A stretch of 64,000 bases of DNA, taken from contig JABTUM010000002.1 in NCBI GenBank assembly GCA_015075375.1, positions 204,306 to 268,305 on the forward strand, read 5' to 3'. Position numbers and translations under genes: made by a program. Under the pieces are notes generated by a model that saw only the letters and a program-made list of their open reading frames with translations, was not told where the DNA came from and searched no databases. Each line of letters begins with the position of its first letter. Within the stretch, counting starts at the first letter, position 1. The stretch comes from Planctomycetota bacterium. Its GTDB lineage: Bacteria; Planctomycetota; SZUA-567; H5-PLA8. Of this stretch, positions 17,966 to 27,076 are shown one piece after another.

Positions 17966-18718
17966 ATGCCAAAACGACTGCACAAAGAATTCGACCGCCT
18001 CAAAAAAATGCTCCTCGAGCTGAGCGCCTTGGTCGAAGACGTCCTGCACAAATCGGTTGCTTCCATCGAGCGCCGTGACGGGACGCTGGCCCATGAGGTG
18101 CTCAAGGACGACCCTGAAATCGATCATCGCGAGGTGGATGTCGAAGAAGAGTGCCTCAAAATTCTGGCGCTGCATCAGCCCGTGGCGAACGACCTGCGTT
18201 TCATCGTTGCGGTGCTGAAGATCAACAACGATCTCGAGCGTATCGGCGACTTGGCGGTCAACATCGCCGAACGCGGGACCTATCTGGCCGACCACCGCAG
18301 TGTGGACATCCCCTTCGACTTTTACGGGATGGCCGAGAAGGCGCAGAGCATGGTCAAGCGAGCGCTGGACGCCTTGATCTATCTCGACGCTCCGCTGGCG
18401 CGGCAGGTTTGCGCCGCGGACGACGAAGTCGATGCTCTGGACCGTCACATGTTCGAAACCGTGCGCGAAGCGATGCGGGCGCATCCCGAAAATGTGGACG
18501 AGTTGATCAACTTCCTGGCCGTATCCCGGCATCTGGAGCGAATCGCCGACCACGCGACGAACATCGCCGAAGACGTGATTTACATGATCGACGGCGAGAT
18601 CGTGCGGCATCGGACGGACGAATTCAAGCCGCCCGGCAGCCGCGAAGGCGGTTCGGGTCCGCGCGCGTCGATCCGCCCGCCGCAAGCGCCAGGGCAGGCA
18701 ACCGGCCCGGAAGCGTAG
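17966..18718 (+). CDS. phoU: Phosphate signalling protein PhoU
   Basis: 250 residues from ATG 17966, with GGGAG five bases upstream. Two three-helix PhoU repeats are visible with metal-binding E/D motifs: KDDPEIDHREVDVEEECLKILALHQPVANDLRFIVAVLKINNDLERIGDLAVNIAE in the first half, and CAADDEVDALDRHMFETV...VSRHLERIADHATNIAEDVIYMIDG in the second. PhoU represses phosphate uptake and PhoR signalling when phosphate is plentiful. It is divergent from the DUF47-PiT operon rather than at the end of a pst operon. The C-terminal ~25 residues are Pro/Gly/Arg-rich and disordered. Confidence 0.95.
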   Translation: MPKRLHKEFDRLKKMLLELSALVEDVLHKSVASIERRDGTLAHEVLKDDPEIDHREVDVEEECLKILALHQPVANDLRFIVAVLKINNDLERIGDLAVNIAERGTYLADHRSVDIPFDFYGMAEKAQSMVKRALDALIYLDAPLARQVCAADDEVDALDRHMFETVREAMRAHPENVDELINFLAVSRHLERIADHATNIAEDVIYMIDGEIVRHRTDEFKPPGSREGGSGPRASIRPPQAPGQATGPEA

Positions 18719-18751
18719 CCGGGCGGAAGCGGATCGGTCTGGGCGTTCGGC

Positions 18752-20629
18752 TTACTTCTTCCAAAGCTCCTGCAGCACGCCGAAGCTCCGCTTTTTGCGG
18801 CGCAAGAAGGGGCTGTCGCTCCCGTCCCCCATGCTCAGCACCCCGAACCACTCTTCCTTGCCGTCGTCGCGCGTGGATTGTGTATTCGGATTGCTGTCCG
18901 CGTGCGTATCTTTCCACCATTCGTCGAGATACGAAAAGACCAGTCCACCCAGCGCGTTGCCGCGGCCGGGATTTCCGGCCGTGTGATACACGATATTGCG
19001 CCACGTCCCGCGCAGGTAGGCCGCCTGCTTCGCTTCGCCTGTCGCCGGATCGGGGTCGTACGAGACGCAACCGAATTCGGTGATCAGGAGTGGCTTCTCG
19101 ATGGCGGCCTGAGCGTGGTGCCAGAGCGTTCCAAACCCCTCGGGGCCGGGATAGCTGTTCACGCCGATGTAGTCCAGGCTCGGCGCGTGCTTCGCGTAGA
19201 ACTCCACCAGCCCGAGGTTCACGTTGCCCACGCCCACCGGACGGCCATCCAGTTCGTGGATCAGCTTCGCGCCTTCTTCGAGCAGGGCGGCGTACGCTTC
19301 GGGATGTTGCGCGGCATTGGTGCGCGTCGCGTTGACTCCGTTGTAGTTTCCGGGCAGGTTGTTCTCGTTGCCCAGCAGCCACATCAGCACCCATGGTTCG
19401 TTCTTCAGCTTTTCGACGGTCTGCCGCAAGCGATCGAGCATCTTCTTGCGCTGCTCGGGATTCGTGTAGTCGGTGCCTGATTCCCATTGGGCGCCCGAGC
19501 CGACGCAGTACGCGCCAAAGAAATCCCCCGCCAGCACCCGGACGCCGCCTTCGCGGTACATGCGCCGGTACACGTCCACTTCGACATCCGGGCCCAGGTA
19601 TTGCCGGATGGTGTTCGCGCCCAGTTCGTGCAAGATGCGCGCATCGCCGGTGACGGGCTCGTCCTCGTCGCGCCGGTTATTGGCGTTGGCGTCGATGTAG
19701 GAGTCGAAGATATCGATCGTGCCGTTCTGATTGCGATCGGACTGCGCGATGCCTTTGAACTTCCAGGGTACCTCGCCCAACGGCGTGACTCCGTAACTGA
19801 CGCCTTGTACGAGAAAGGGCTTGCCCTCCACCAGCAGCCGCCAATGTCCCGCGCTGTCGCGGACGATTTCCGTACGCGCTTTGCCTGCAGGGCCGGGGAT
19901 CTTGATTTCGGCTGCTCCGGCTGCGCCCGCGGCTTCGACGATCCGACCCGGCGTGACGGCCATGCGAAAGCCGTGCTTCACCGTCTTGTCGCCCACGCGC
20001 TTAACCGCACAGCCTTGCAGCGTGAGACCCAAGTCCGGATACGCCGCCTCCAGATTCGCGATGGCGCCCCATGCCGCGTCGGCGATCGACCACGCGTACG
20101 AGCCGTTTCCACCCCAGCAGACCGATTGAGGGTACTGGACGATGCAGGCGTGATACGCCTTGATCGCATGGGCCAAGTGCCCGCCCGCGCGCAGGTGGCT
20201 CGCCGCGAAAAACAGCCGAACCCCGGGGTCTTCGCGCGCGTCCAGCCACGTGTAGTACGCAAGACGGTGATCGTTTCCGCCGTGCACGCTCCAAGGATTG
20301 GACGATTGCGCCAGCTTTCCGGCGGCTTTCAGTTCGAGATAGCCGGGGTCGGACGTGTGCTTCGTGTTGGGCGGGATGCCCGCCCCCGCGGCCTCCGCCA
20401 GCTTGGCCGCGTCCGTGGCGACATAGGCGAATGCCACGCTGCCGGCATTCTCGAAGCGCCCGAACTTCTCGTAATCGAGTATGCGCGCTCCGGTGTCCTG
20501 CAACTCGAAGGCCGGAGCAGGCGGCGCTTCGCCCAGCGTTCGTACATCCGGGATGCGGCGGCCCCACGCTTCGGCGCCGTGCCCCGCCAAGGGCCACGCG
20601 AGCAAAATCGCGATCAGGATCGAACGCAT
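18752..20629 (-). CDS. Secreted glycoside hydrolase with GH2-like TIM barrel
   Basis: 625 residues from ATG 20629 (GGGAGG six bases upstream) with a signal peptide (MRSILIAILLAWPLAGHG). Residues ~25-250 are a family-unspecific N-terminal module that mentions a HEAT/TPR-like 'AHAIKAYHACIVQYPQS' segment. From ~262 the GH2/beta-glucuronidase type barrel begins (LLVEGKPFLVQGVSYGV). The likely acid/base is Glu422 in WLLGNENN and the nucleophile Glu518 in LLITEFGC. A loop at 297-325 has DRNQNGTIDIFD and DANANNRRDEDE, two EF-hand-like calcium loops inserted in the barrel. Probably acts on an extracellular beta-linked polysaccharide. An Rrf2 regulator precedes it on the same strand. Confidence 0.82.
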   Translation of the reverse strand: MRSILIAILLAWPLAGHGAEAWGRRIPDVRTLGEAPPAPAFELQDTGARILDYEKFGRFENAGSVAFAYVATDAAKLAEAAGAGIPPNTKHTSDPGYLELKAAGKLAQSSNPWSVHGGNDHRLAYYTWLDAREDPGVRLFFAASHLRAGGHLAHAIKAYHACIVQYPQSVCWGGNGSYAWSIADAAWGAIANLEAAYPDLGLTLQGCAVKRVGDKTVKHGFRMAVTPGRIVEAAGAAGAAEIKIPGPAGKARTEIVRDSAGHWRLLVEGKPFLVQGVSYGVTPLGEVPWKFKGIAQSDRNQNGTIDIFDSYIDANANNRRDEDEPVTGDARILHELGANTIRQYLGPDVEVDVYRRMYREGGVRVLAGDFFGAYCVGSGAQWESGTDYTNPEQRKKMLDRLRQTVEKLKNEPWVLMWLLGNENNLPGNYNGVNATRTNAAQHPEAYAALLEEGAKLIHELDGRPVGVGNVNLGLVEFYAKHAPSLDYIGVNSYPGPEGFGTLWHHAQAAIEKPLLITEFGCVSYDPDPATGEAKQAAYLRGTWRNIVYHTAGNPGRGNALGGLVFSYLDEWWKDTHADSNPNTQSTRDDGKEEWFGVLSMGDGSDSPFLRRKKRSFGVLQELWKK

Positions 20630-20751
20630 GGCCGGCCTCCCGGAATCCAGATAAGAAGGAATACACCGGCGCGGCGTCCGGCGGAGCTGGTGTGGTCGAT
20701 GGAATTCCAGCGTGCGCACAAGCCAGACAGATAGCAGGCGCGCGTGCGGCG

Positions 20752-21234
20752 TCAGACCGTCTGGCTGGGTGCCTCGGCCTCGGCCGCGCACGGCTCGCCG
20801 TGGCACGGGCACGCTCCGCCGTCTAGCTGACCCTGAAGCTGGATGATGTCCTGGAGGCTCTTGTTCTGCAGGTCCTCGAGAATCTTGCCGCGCAGGTCGC
20901 CGAAAAAGACCTCGATCGCGCAGCGGCCCACATACGCGCAAGACTGGTTGTCGGTGAGGCAGTGCATCACGACCACCGGACCGTCGATCGCTTCGACCAC
21001 GTGCCGGATGCTGATTTCCTTCGGCTCGCGCGCAAGGCTGAAGCCGCCCTTGATCCCGCGGTGCGAACGCACGATCCCGCTACTCGCCAGGCTTTTGAGA
21101 ATCTTGACCAGGTAATTGCGCGGCAAGTCGGCGCGCTCGGCCAGATCCTGCAGGAAGAAGCGGGCGCCTTGAGGCTCGCGGGACATCAGCACCAGCGCGC
21201 GCAACCCGTAATCCACGGCTCTCGTGACCTGCAT
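20752..21234 (-). CDS. Rrf2-family Fe-S transcriptional regulator
   Basis: 160 residues. The N-terminal winged helix (VTRAVDYGLRALVLMSRE, LPRNYLVKILKSLASSGIVRSHRG, then IKGGFSLAREPKEIS) is diagnostic of Rrf2 proteins. Cys92, Cys99 and Cys105 (HCLTDNQSCAYVGRC) match the three cluster-ligand cysteines of IscR/NsrR-type regulators, so it probably senses iron-sulfur status, redox or NO. The C-terminal tail adds Cys142, Cys144 and Cys149 (ACPCHGEPC), which IscR lacks and which may bind another metal. No isc/suf genes are in the window. The target is unknown; the nearest same-strand gene is the secreted hydrolase 122 bases downstream. Confidence 0.9.
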   Translation of the reverse strand: MQVTRAVDYGLRALVLMSREPQGARFFLQDLAERADLPRNYLVKILKSLASSGIVRSHRGIKGGFSLAREPKEISIRHVVEAIDGPVVVMHCLTDNQSCAYVGRCAIEVFFGDLRGKILEDLQNKSLQDIIQLQGQLDGGACPCHGEPCAAEAEAPSQTV

Positions 21235-21285
21235 GTACGGGCTCCCAGCGGGCGGCGGACCTCAAGCGGCAGGTTGCTCAAGCCC

Positions 21286-21322
21286 ATAAAAAAGACGAGG
21301 CGCCCATACGACGGAGCGCCCC
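21286..21322 (-). terminator. Rho-independent terminator after pilC
   Basis: On the minus strand a GGCGC...GCGCC stem is followed by TCGTC and six T residues, starting about 22 bases after the pilC stop. It separates pilC from the Rrf2 gene. Confidence 0.6.
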
Positions 21323-21343
21323 GTGACAACCGGTTCGTTGTCC

Positions 21344-22597
21344 TTACTTGCCCATGCGTTCCATCATGGTGATCATGGGCAGGAATAGTGCGATGACGAT
21401 AAAGCCGACCGTGCCGCCCATGCCGATGATCAGGATCGGCTCAAGCAGGCTCATCAGCGAACCTACCAGCGTGTCCACCTCGCTGTCGTAGGTGTCGGCG
21501 ACCTTGATCAACATCTTATCCAGTTCGCCGGTTTCCTCGCCGACCTGGATCATGTTCACCACCAGGTCGTCGAAGACGCCCGAATGCCGCAGCGGTTCGG
21601 CGATCGTATCGCCTTCGCGAATCGAGTTGTGCACGCTCTCGATCGCCGTCGCCACCACCACGTTGCCCGTCGCGTTTTTGATGATCGCCAGCGCGTTCAA
21701 GATCGGCACGCCCGACTGAATCAGCGTACCCAGCGTCCGGCAGAAGCGGCTCACCGAAGACTTCGAGACGATCAGGCCGAAGATCGGGAACTTGAGCTTC
21801 ACCATGTCGAAGAAGTAGCGCCCCTGGCTAGTCTTGCAGATCCCGGTGTACGCGCCCCAGATCACGAACGGCACAAGCAGGAGTAGATACCAGAAGTTCA
21901 CCAGCGTGTTCGCCATGCCCAGCAGCAGCGTGGTCAGGAAGGGCATTTCGCCCAAGTCCATGTCGATGAACATCTGCTCGAACTTCGGAATGATGAAAAT
22001 CATGATCAGCGCGAGAATCGCGAATGCGATCGAGATGACCGCCGCCGGGTAGGTCAACGCGCCGACAATCTTCTGCTTCAGGCGCTGCGCTTTTTCGAGG
22101 TAGTCGGCCAAGCGCGAAAGGATCTGGTCGAGAATACCCGCCGCCTCGCCCGCCTTGACCATGTTCACGTACAGCTTGTCGAAGGCTTTGGGATGTTTGG
22201 ACAGCGATTCCGAAAGCGCCGAGCCGCCTTCCACGTCTTCCTTCACGTCCGCGATCACATCCTTCAGCAGACTCGGGCGCAAGTTGTTATGCAAAATGTC
22301 CAGGCTGCGCACCACAGGAAGACCCGCGTCGAGCAGCGTCGCGAACTGCCGCGTGAATTCCGTCAATTGCTTGTTCGGTACGCCGAAATTGAACGAGATC
22401 CCGCCGCGCTTGCGCGCCACCGCCGTCGGCGTCGCCAATCCCGCGTTGCCTCCGCCACCGCCTTGGGATTGAACTTTGGTCGGGTAAAAATTCATCGCCC
22501 GGATCTTGTCGTTCGCCTCCTTCTCTGAAGCGGCTTCCACGGTGTCTTTTACCGTGTTGCCTTGACTGTCCATCGCTTCATACATGAAGGTTGGCAT
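21344..22597 (-). CDS. pilC: Type II secretion/type IV pilus inner-membrane protein PilC/GspF
   Basis: 417-residue polytopic protein that anchors the assembly ATPase in type IV pilus and type II secretion machines. The N-terminus MPTFMYEAMDSQGNTVKDTVEA is canonical. Two T2SSF domains follow: FTRQFATLLDAGLPVVRSLDIL...VKAGEAAGILDQILSRLADYLEK, and FCRTLGTLIQSGVPILNALAIIKNATGNVVV...VGEETGELDKMLIKVADTYD. Three membrane helices are present, the last being PILIIGMGGTVGFIVIALFLPMI. A short Gly-rich linker lies at about residues 45-55. No pilB, pilT or pilD homologue is in the window, so pilus and secretion roles cannot be separated; it may serve the pseudopilin at 9 kb. Confidence 0.94.
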   Translation of the reverse strand: MPTFMYEAMDSQGNTVKDTVEAASEKEANDKIRAMNFYPTKVQSQGGGGGNAGLATPTAVARKRGGISFNFGVPNKQLTEFTRQFATLLDAGLPVVRSLDILHNNLRPSLLKDVIADVKEDVEGGSALSESLSKHPKAFDKLYVNMVKAGEAAGILDQILSRLADYLEKAQRLKQKIVGALTYPAAVISIAFAILALIMIFIIPKFEQMFIDMDLGEMPFLTTLLLGMANTLVNFWYLLLLVPFVIWGAYTGICKTSQGRYFFDMVKLKFPIFGLIVSKSSVSRFCRTLGTLIQSGVPILNALAIIKNATGNVVVATAIESVHNSIREGDTIAEPLRHSGVFDDLVVNMIQVGEETGELDKMLIKVADTYDSEVDTLVGSLMSLLEPILIIGMGGTVGFIVIALFLPMITMMERMGK

Positions 22598-22801
22598 GCC
22601 TGCGGCCTCCTGCGACGCCCAATCCGGCCTTCCGAATCACGAAACCGCCCGCCCGACCGCGAGTACGGTTTCGGAACGAGGGTTTAGAGTGGTTGTGCGA
22701 ACGCTCCAAAAGTCTACAAAATCAGCGCGAATTCACAATCGCTCAAACCTTGCTAATTCTGTCCCCTTTACAAACTTCTGTCAACGCCGCAGGCTCCGGA
22801 T

Positions 22802-22830
22802 TTGACCCGAATATTCGAGCCGACTACACT
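22802..22830 (+). promoter_or_regulatory. Sigma70-type promoter for the DUF3352-like gene
   Basis: TTGACC (22802-22807) and TACACT (22825-22830) are 17 bases apart. The predicted leader is about 160 bases and contains the hairpin at 22863-22890. The rest of the 398-base gap between pilC and the next gene shows nothing else recognised. Confidence 0.5.
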
Positions 22831-22862
22831 TGGAATTTGCACATGGGCATTTAGTGGAATGA

Positions 22863-22890
22863 CCTCGGTTTCCACGGCTAGAAACTGAGG
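22863..22890 (+). other. Strong hairpin in a 5' leader
   Basis: CCTCGGTTTC and GAAACTGAGG pair over 10 bases with one G-U wobble and an 8-base loop. There is no T run, so it is not a standard terminator. It lies 105 bases before the start codon and may stabilise or regulate the message. It matches no riboswitch I know. Confidence 0.4.
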
Positions 22891-22995
22891 GAATGGACGC
22901 CTCAATCGTCTGACCATGGGATTGGTGTAATGCACATGTGACTTCAGGCCTGCTGGACCAGTTAAACATACCTAAGAATAGGGAGTTGCTCTGCC

Positions 22996-25014
22996 ATGCG
23001 TCGTAACCATTGGATCGCCGGACTGCTGGCCGTTGGGCTGGCGGCCTCGAGTGTCTGGGCCGGCCCGGAGTTGAAAGCGCCGAGAGCTGTTCCAGAGCGC
23101 GCGCCGGGGCAGGAGCAGCCCGCCGAGACCAAAGTCAGCCAAACCGAAATTCAGAAGCTGATTCAGCAGCTCAACGCGCCTGAGGTGGAAGATCGCGAGA
23201 AGGCCGAGCAGGCGCTCATGGCCATCGGCGAGCCTGCGCTGGTGCCGCTCAAGGTTGCGCAGCTTTCGCCCATTCCCGAGATCGCCGCGCGCGCGCAGAA
23301 GCTCGCCCTGACCATTGGCGGCGTCGGCGCCATGCCGATGGACGGCTATGCACCGCTGTATCCGGCGCGTTCGATATTCTTCCTGGAGGCCGCCGATTTT
23401 CGCCGCACCGCACTGCGGATCGCGCAGTCGCCGATAGGACAGACGTGGGCCCGGCCCGAGATCCAGACATGGTGGCGAAAATACAAACAGCAGGAACTGA
23501 GCGAAGACGAACTTGCCGAGATTGGTTTGTATGGGCGCATCGCGGGGATGCTCGACGGCCGCGGCGCGCTGGTGCTGGGACCGCCCGAATCGGTGAAGGA
23601 CGAAGATCTGGAGCCGCCGTTCGCGGTATTTCTGCAGCACAAGTCGGCGCCGGGCCAAATGGAGCCGGCCTTACGCGAGTATTTCGAACTTGAGGGCGAC
23701 ACTCCGGACGAAGGCCGCGACGAACGCGGAATGCGCGTCTTCGAACACGCGCTGGGCGGGCAATCGATCTTCTTGCCGCAGACAAGCTTCTTCGGCTTCT
23801 CGGCATCCGCGCTCGCGCTATTGCAGGAAGCCTTGGCGAAAGCGCCGGAAGCTTCCCTCAAACCGCACGCCGAGAGGGCCGCCAAGCTCTTCCCCGATCC
23901 CGACGTAACGCTCCACCTTTCCCGCGACGGATTGGATCTTCTAGAAACCGTCACCGACAACATCATGCTCTTTGACTTCTTCACGACGCTCGATGCACTG
24001 GGCTTCGTTAAAGGCGGCCACGCAACGGGCGCATGGCTGGTGGATGCGACGGGCGTGCAGGAGCGCTACCTCGTCAAGCTGGGCGATCCGAAGGGGTTGA
24101 TTCCCGCATGGGGCCAAAGCGCCGCGGCCGCCGCTCCGGGCGAAGGCCCGCGCGCGCTCGAGGCGCTGCCGCCGCATACCGCGGCTTGGATCTCCTTGCG
24201 CGGCAACTTTGCCGCAAACTCCGCGGCTTGCGCCGAATCGCTGCGCCAGTACGAAAAGGCTCGCATGGGCCTGCTTGCCGATCCCGGCGTGGCGGCGCCC
24301 GTTCCGCTGCCGGTCGTGGAAACCACCGTCACGGCTATCGAAAAGGTACTCGGCCCGTTCGATGCCCTCCTGGCGCGGGTGGAAGGTCCGCTCGAACTGG
24401 GCTGGCTGGTCAAGAACATCGGTGAAGACCTGCCTCCCGATCCGCCGCTGGCGCTGATTGTGAGCGCCGTGCTGAAGGATCCCGCGCCGGTGCAGGCCGC
24501 CCTCGAAGCCGCGTGTCAGGGCGAGAAGGCCGAATGGATGAAGCAGGAGCAGTCCGGCGGGCTTTTCTTCCGGCCCAAGGACGATCCGGAAGCCGGCGGC
24601 TGCTGGATTCATGAACGCCGCTTCGTCTACGCTTCCGAACCGGAGGTGATGAAGCTGACTTGGGCCGCCGTGGCGCATGCGAACGGAAACGAACGCTTGG
24701 CCGACCGCGCCGATGTGCAGGAATTCCTCAAGGATGCCGACTTGGCGCCTAACGCCACGGTGGTGGGGTTCGGTAACGGAGGGCAGGTGCTGGAGCTGCC
24801 GTTCCAGCTTTGGAACAACCTGTACGGCACGCCAAACGAAGCGAATCTCCCGCCGGCCTTCGCGCCCCTCCGCCCGCTGTTGGGCCAGTTGCGCTTCCAG
24901 TTGATCCCTCCCGCCGCCGAAGGCCAGGAATGGGAAATCCGCGCACGCTCCCCGGTTTCCCTGCCCGGGCTCTTCTATCTGCTGCACCGCCCATTCTTCG
25001 ATCTGGGCTGGTGA
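22996..25014 (+). CDS. Secreted DUF3352-like protein of unknown function
   Basis: 672 residues with a signal peptide (MRRNHWIAGLLAVGLAASSVWA). Residues ~45-100 form a short HEAT-like helical repeat (IQKLIQQLNAPEVEDREKAEQALMAIGEPALVPL). The rest alternates helices and strands: FFLEAADFRRTALRIAQS..., LPPHTAAWISLRGNFAANSAAC and PFDALLARVEGPLELGWLVKN. This resembles the DUF3352-type secreted proteins of Planctomycetota and Hydrogenedentota, which score 'volume in cell' proteins of unknown role. The GGGAG at 22980-22984 precedes ATG 22996. No catalytic motif is recognised. Confidence 0.75.
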   Translation: MRRNHWIAGLLAVGLAASSVWAGPELKAPRAVPERAPGQEQPAETKVSQTEIQKLIQQLNAPEVEDREKAEQALMAIGEPALVPLKVAQLSPIPEIAARAQKLALTIGGVGAMPMDGYAPLYPARSIFFLEAADFRRTALRIAQSPIGQTWARPEIQTWWRKYKQQELSEDELAEIGLYGRIAGMLDGRGALVLGPPESVKDEDLEPPFAVFLQHKSAPGQMEPALREYFELEGDTPDEGRDERGMRVFEHALGGQSIFLPQTSFFGFSASALALLQEALAKAPEASLKPHAERAAKLFPDPDVTLHLSRDGLDLLETVTDNIMLFDFFTTLDALGFVKGGHATGAWLVDATGVQERYLVKLGDPKGLIPAWGQSAAAAAPGEGPRALEALPPHTAAWISLRGNFAANSAACAESLRQYEKARMGLLADPGVAAPVPLPVVETTVTAIEKVLGPFDALLARVEGPLELGWLVKNIGEDLPPDPPLALIVSAVLKDPAPVQAALEAACQGEKAEWMKQEQSGGLFFRPKDDPEAGGCWIHERRFVYASEPEVMKLTWAAVAHANGNERLADRADVQEFLKDADLAPNATVVGFGNGGQVLELPFQLWNNLYGTPNEANLPPAFAPLRPLLGQLRFQLIPPAAEGQEWEIRARSPVSLPGLFYLLHRPFFDLGW

Positions 25015-25126
25015 TCGCCCGGTGGCCTTGGCGTCCGGTTCCGCATTTTTTCGGTCGCGAAAAGAATCTGCGCAACTTCCTGATTCCGATACCATCCGGA
25101 CCCGTGGAGCCGGATGAGGGGTTCGC

Positions 25127-26236
25127 ATGGACGAAGGCGACGAGATTGAGATCAAGAACGGCGGCGGTTGCCTGATGCTGTTCGGGCTTCCGTTTTTAGG
25201 CATGGGATTGATGTTCACCTACGCCGCGTTGACCGGACAGGTCAAGAATTCCGGAGGGGGTCCTTCGCCGGTCTGGTTTGCCGTACCCTTCGGGTTGATC
25301 TTCGCGAGCATCGGCGCGGGGTTCGTCTTTGGCCGGTCCGGCGTGATCCTCAACCGGAGTTCCCGTACTGCCGCGAAGTGGTGGGGGCTGCTGGTGCCCT
25401 TCAGCCGCACGGAGATATCGGTTGGCGACGGTGCGTGGGTGCATATCAATCGCGAAATCCGCAAGACCAAGAACAGCAGCTACACCGTCTTTCCCGTTCG
25501 CGTGGTGGCCGGCGCCGAAAAGATCACCTGGAAAGAGCCGCGCGTGTACGAGGAAGCGCGCAGCGAGGCCGAGCGGGTCGCCAAGTTCCTCGACTTGGGC
25601 GTGCGGGATGTCAGTGCCGGAAACGAGATCGTGCGCGAAAAGGGCACGCTGGACGAGAACATGCGCCAGCGCCTGAAGCGCGAGGGCGTGGTGCTGGAGA
25701 TGCCCACCAAGCCCGAAGGCTGCCGCGTTTCCGAGCGCGTCGAGGGCGATGCCGCGATCTTCGATCTGCCGGTGCCGCCGCAAGGCGGCGCCATCGTGCT
25801 CTCCATCATTTTCGTCACCGTCTTCGTCGGGATATTCGCATTCGTCTTTGGCGGAGGCATCCTCGGTGCGATGGGCGTCGGTTCCCCCGCGGCCATCGTT
25901 GCGGTCGGGCTATTGGCGACTCTGCTGGGGGCCGGGTTCGTGGCGCGGGCGATGATTCACGCTTCGGTGAAAGCGGAACGGCTCACCGTCTCTACGCGCG
26001 GCCTTGTGCTCGAACGCGAAACGGGGAAGGGGTGGGACCGCAAGGAACTCTCGTCCGACGAACTCGAGGAACTAAGCAACAGTTTCATTGGCACGCAACA
26101 ACTGAGCGGCGGCAGGGGCGCCCTGATCGCCCGCAGCGACCGCTTGAATCTGGAGTTCGGGCAGGGGCTCAACCACGACGAGCGCGCTTGGCTGTGCGAT
26201 GTGATCCGCTACCTCGTCACCGCGCCGCCGCGTTGA
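25127..26236 (+). CDS. Membrane protein of unknown function
   Basis: 369 residues. The N-terminus is cytoplasmic and acidic (MDEGDEIEIKNGGG), then two membrane helices (LMLFGLPFLGMGLMFTYAAL, WFAVPFGLIFASIGAGFVFG). A ~170-residue soluble segment with PH-like strands follows (GVILNRSSRTAAKWWGLLVPFSRTEI). Two more helices (VLSIIFVTVFVGIFAFVFGG, AAIVAVGLLATLLGAGFVA) and a second soluble stretch end the protein. The layout of paired helices plus PH-like beta regions resembles DUF3592/bPH-type membrane proteins, but I do not recognise the family. GAGGGG lies just before the ATG. truB starts 39 bases downstream. Confidence 0.8.
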   Translation: MDEGDEIEIKNGGGCLMLFGLPFLGMGLMFTYAALTGQVKNSGGGPSPVWFAVPFGLIFASIGAGFVFGRSGVILNRSSRTAAKWWGLLVPFSRTEISVGDGAWVHINREIRKTKNSSYTVFPVRVVAGAEKITWKEPRVYEEARSEAERVAKFLDLGVRDVSAGNEIVREKGTLDENMRQRLKREGVVLEMPTKPEGCRVSERVEGDAAIFDLPVPPQGGAIVLSIIFVTVFVGIFAFVFGGGILGAMGVGSPAAIVAVGLLATLLGAGFVARAMIHASVKAERLTVSTRGLVLERETGKGWDRKELSSDELEELSNSFIGTQQLSGGRGALIARSDRLNLEFGQGLNHDERAWLCDVIRYLVTAPPR

Positions 26237-26275
26237 CGGATCGCTCCGGATTCATGGGAAGGACGGGTACGTTTC

Positions 26276-27004
26276 GTGGGACGCCGCACCCCCGCCGGAC
26301 CGCCGCGCAACGGTTTGTGTATCGTCGATAAGCCGCTGGGCGCGACGAGCATGCACGTGATCCGCGTCGTGCGCCGCGCCGCCGAGAACCACCGCACCGG
26401 ACATGCCGGCACGCTCGACCCGCTTGCCACCGGCGTCCTGGTGGTTTGCCTCGGCAAAGCGACCAAGTCCGTCGAGCGGCTGATGGGACTCACCAAAGTC
26501 TACGAAGCCGCCGTGGATCTCTCGGCCTTCACCGCCACCGACGACGCCGAAGGTCCGCGCGAAGCGGTGGATGTCCCTGAGCCGCCCTCGCGTGCGGCCA
26601 TCGAGGCCTCGCTTCCCGGCTTCACCGGCCTCATCGAACAGCAGCCGCCCGTCTACAGCGCACTGAAAGTGGGCGGCCGCCCCGCCTACGCCTACGCGCG
26701 CAAAGGTCAGGACGTTGAACTCGCGCCGCGAAAAGTGCGCATCGATACAATCGAGGTGCTCGATTACTCATGGCCGCTGCTGAGTCTTCGCATCGTCTGC
26801 GGGCGTGGCACGTACATCCGCAGTCTGGCGCGCCAACTGGGCGAAGCGCTTGGTACGGGCGGACACTTGGCCGCGTTGCGGCGTACCGCCGTCGGACCCT
26901 ACACCGTCGAACAAGCCGTGAAGCTCGACGCGCTCCCCCAGCCGCTCCTGCAGGAGCACTTGATCGAATGCGAGGAAGTGGGAGCAGCAAAGGATAAACC
27001 GTAA
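26276..27004 (+). CDS. truB: tRNA pseudouridine(55) synthase
   Basis: Makes pseudouridine at position 55 of the T-loop in tRNAs. 242 residues. The motifs are all there: NGLCIVDKPLGATSMHVI, the catalytic Asp48 in GHAGTLDPLATGVL, QQPPVYSALKVGGRPAYAYAR and VCGRGTYIRSLARQLGEAL. The C-terminal PUA-type extension is short, as in the compact bacterial form. The start is GTG 26276. Usually truB sits by rbfA or ribF; neither is here. Confidence 0.95.
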   Translation: MGRRTPAGPPRNGLCIVDKPLGATSMHVIRVVRRAAENHRTGHAGTLDPLATGVLVVCLGKATKSVERLMGLTKVYEAAVDLSAFTATDDAEGPREAVDVPEPPSRAAIEASLPGFTGLIEQQPPVYSALKVGGRPAYAYARKGQDVELAPRKVRIDTIEVLDYSWPLLSLRIVCGRGTYIRSLARQLGEALGTGGHLAALRRTAVGPYTVEQAVKLDALPQPLLQEHLIECEEVGAAKDKP

Positions 27005-27076
27005 CGTGTAACTACGGGAATTGCGTGTCTCAACCGCTGAACGCAATCTTGTAATTTAGGATACGAGCTGTCTTTC

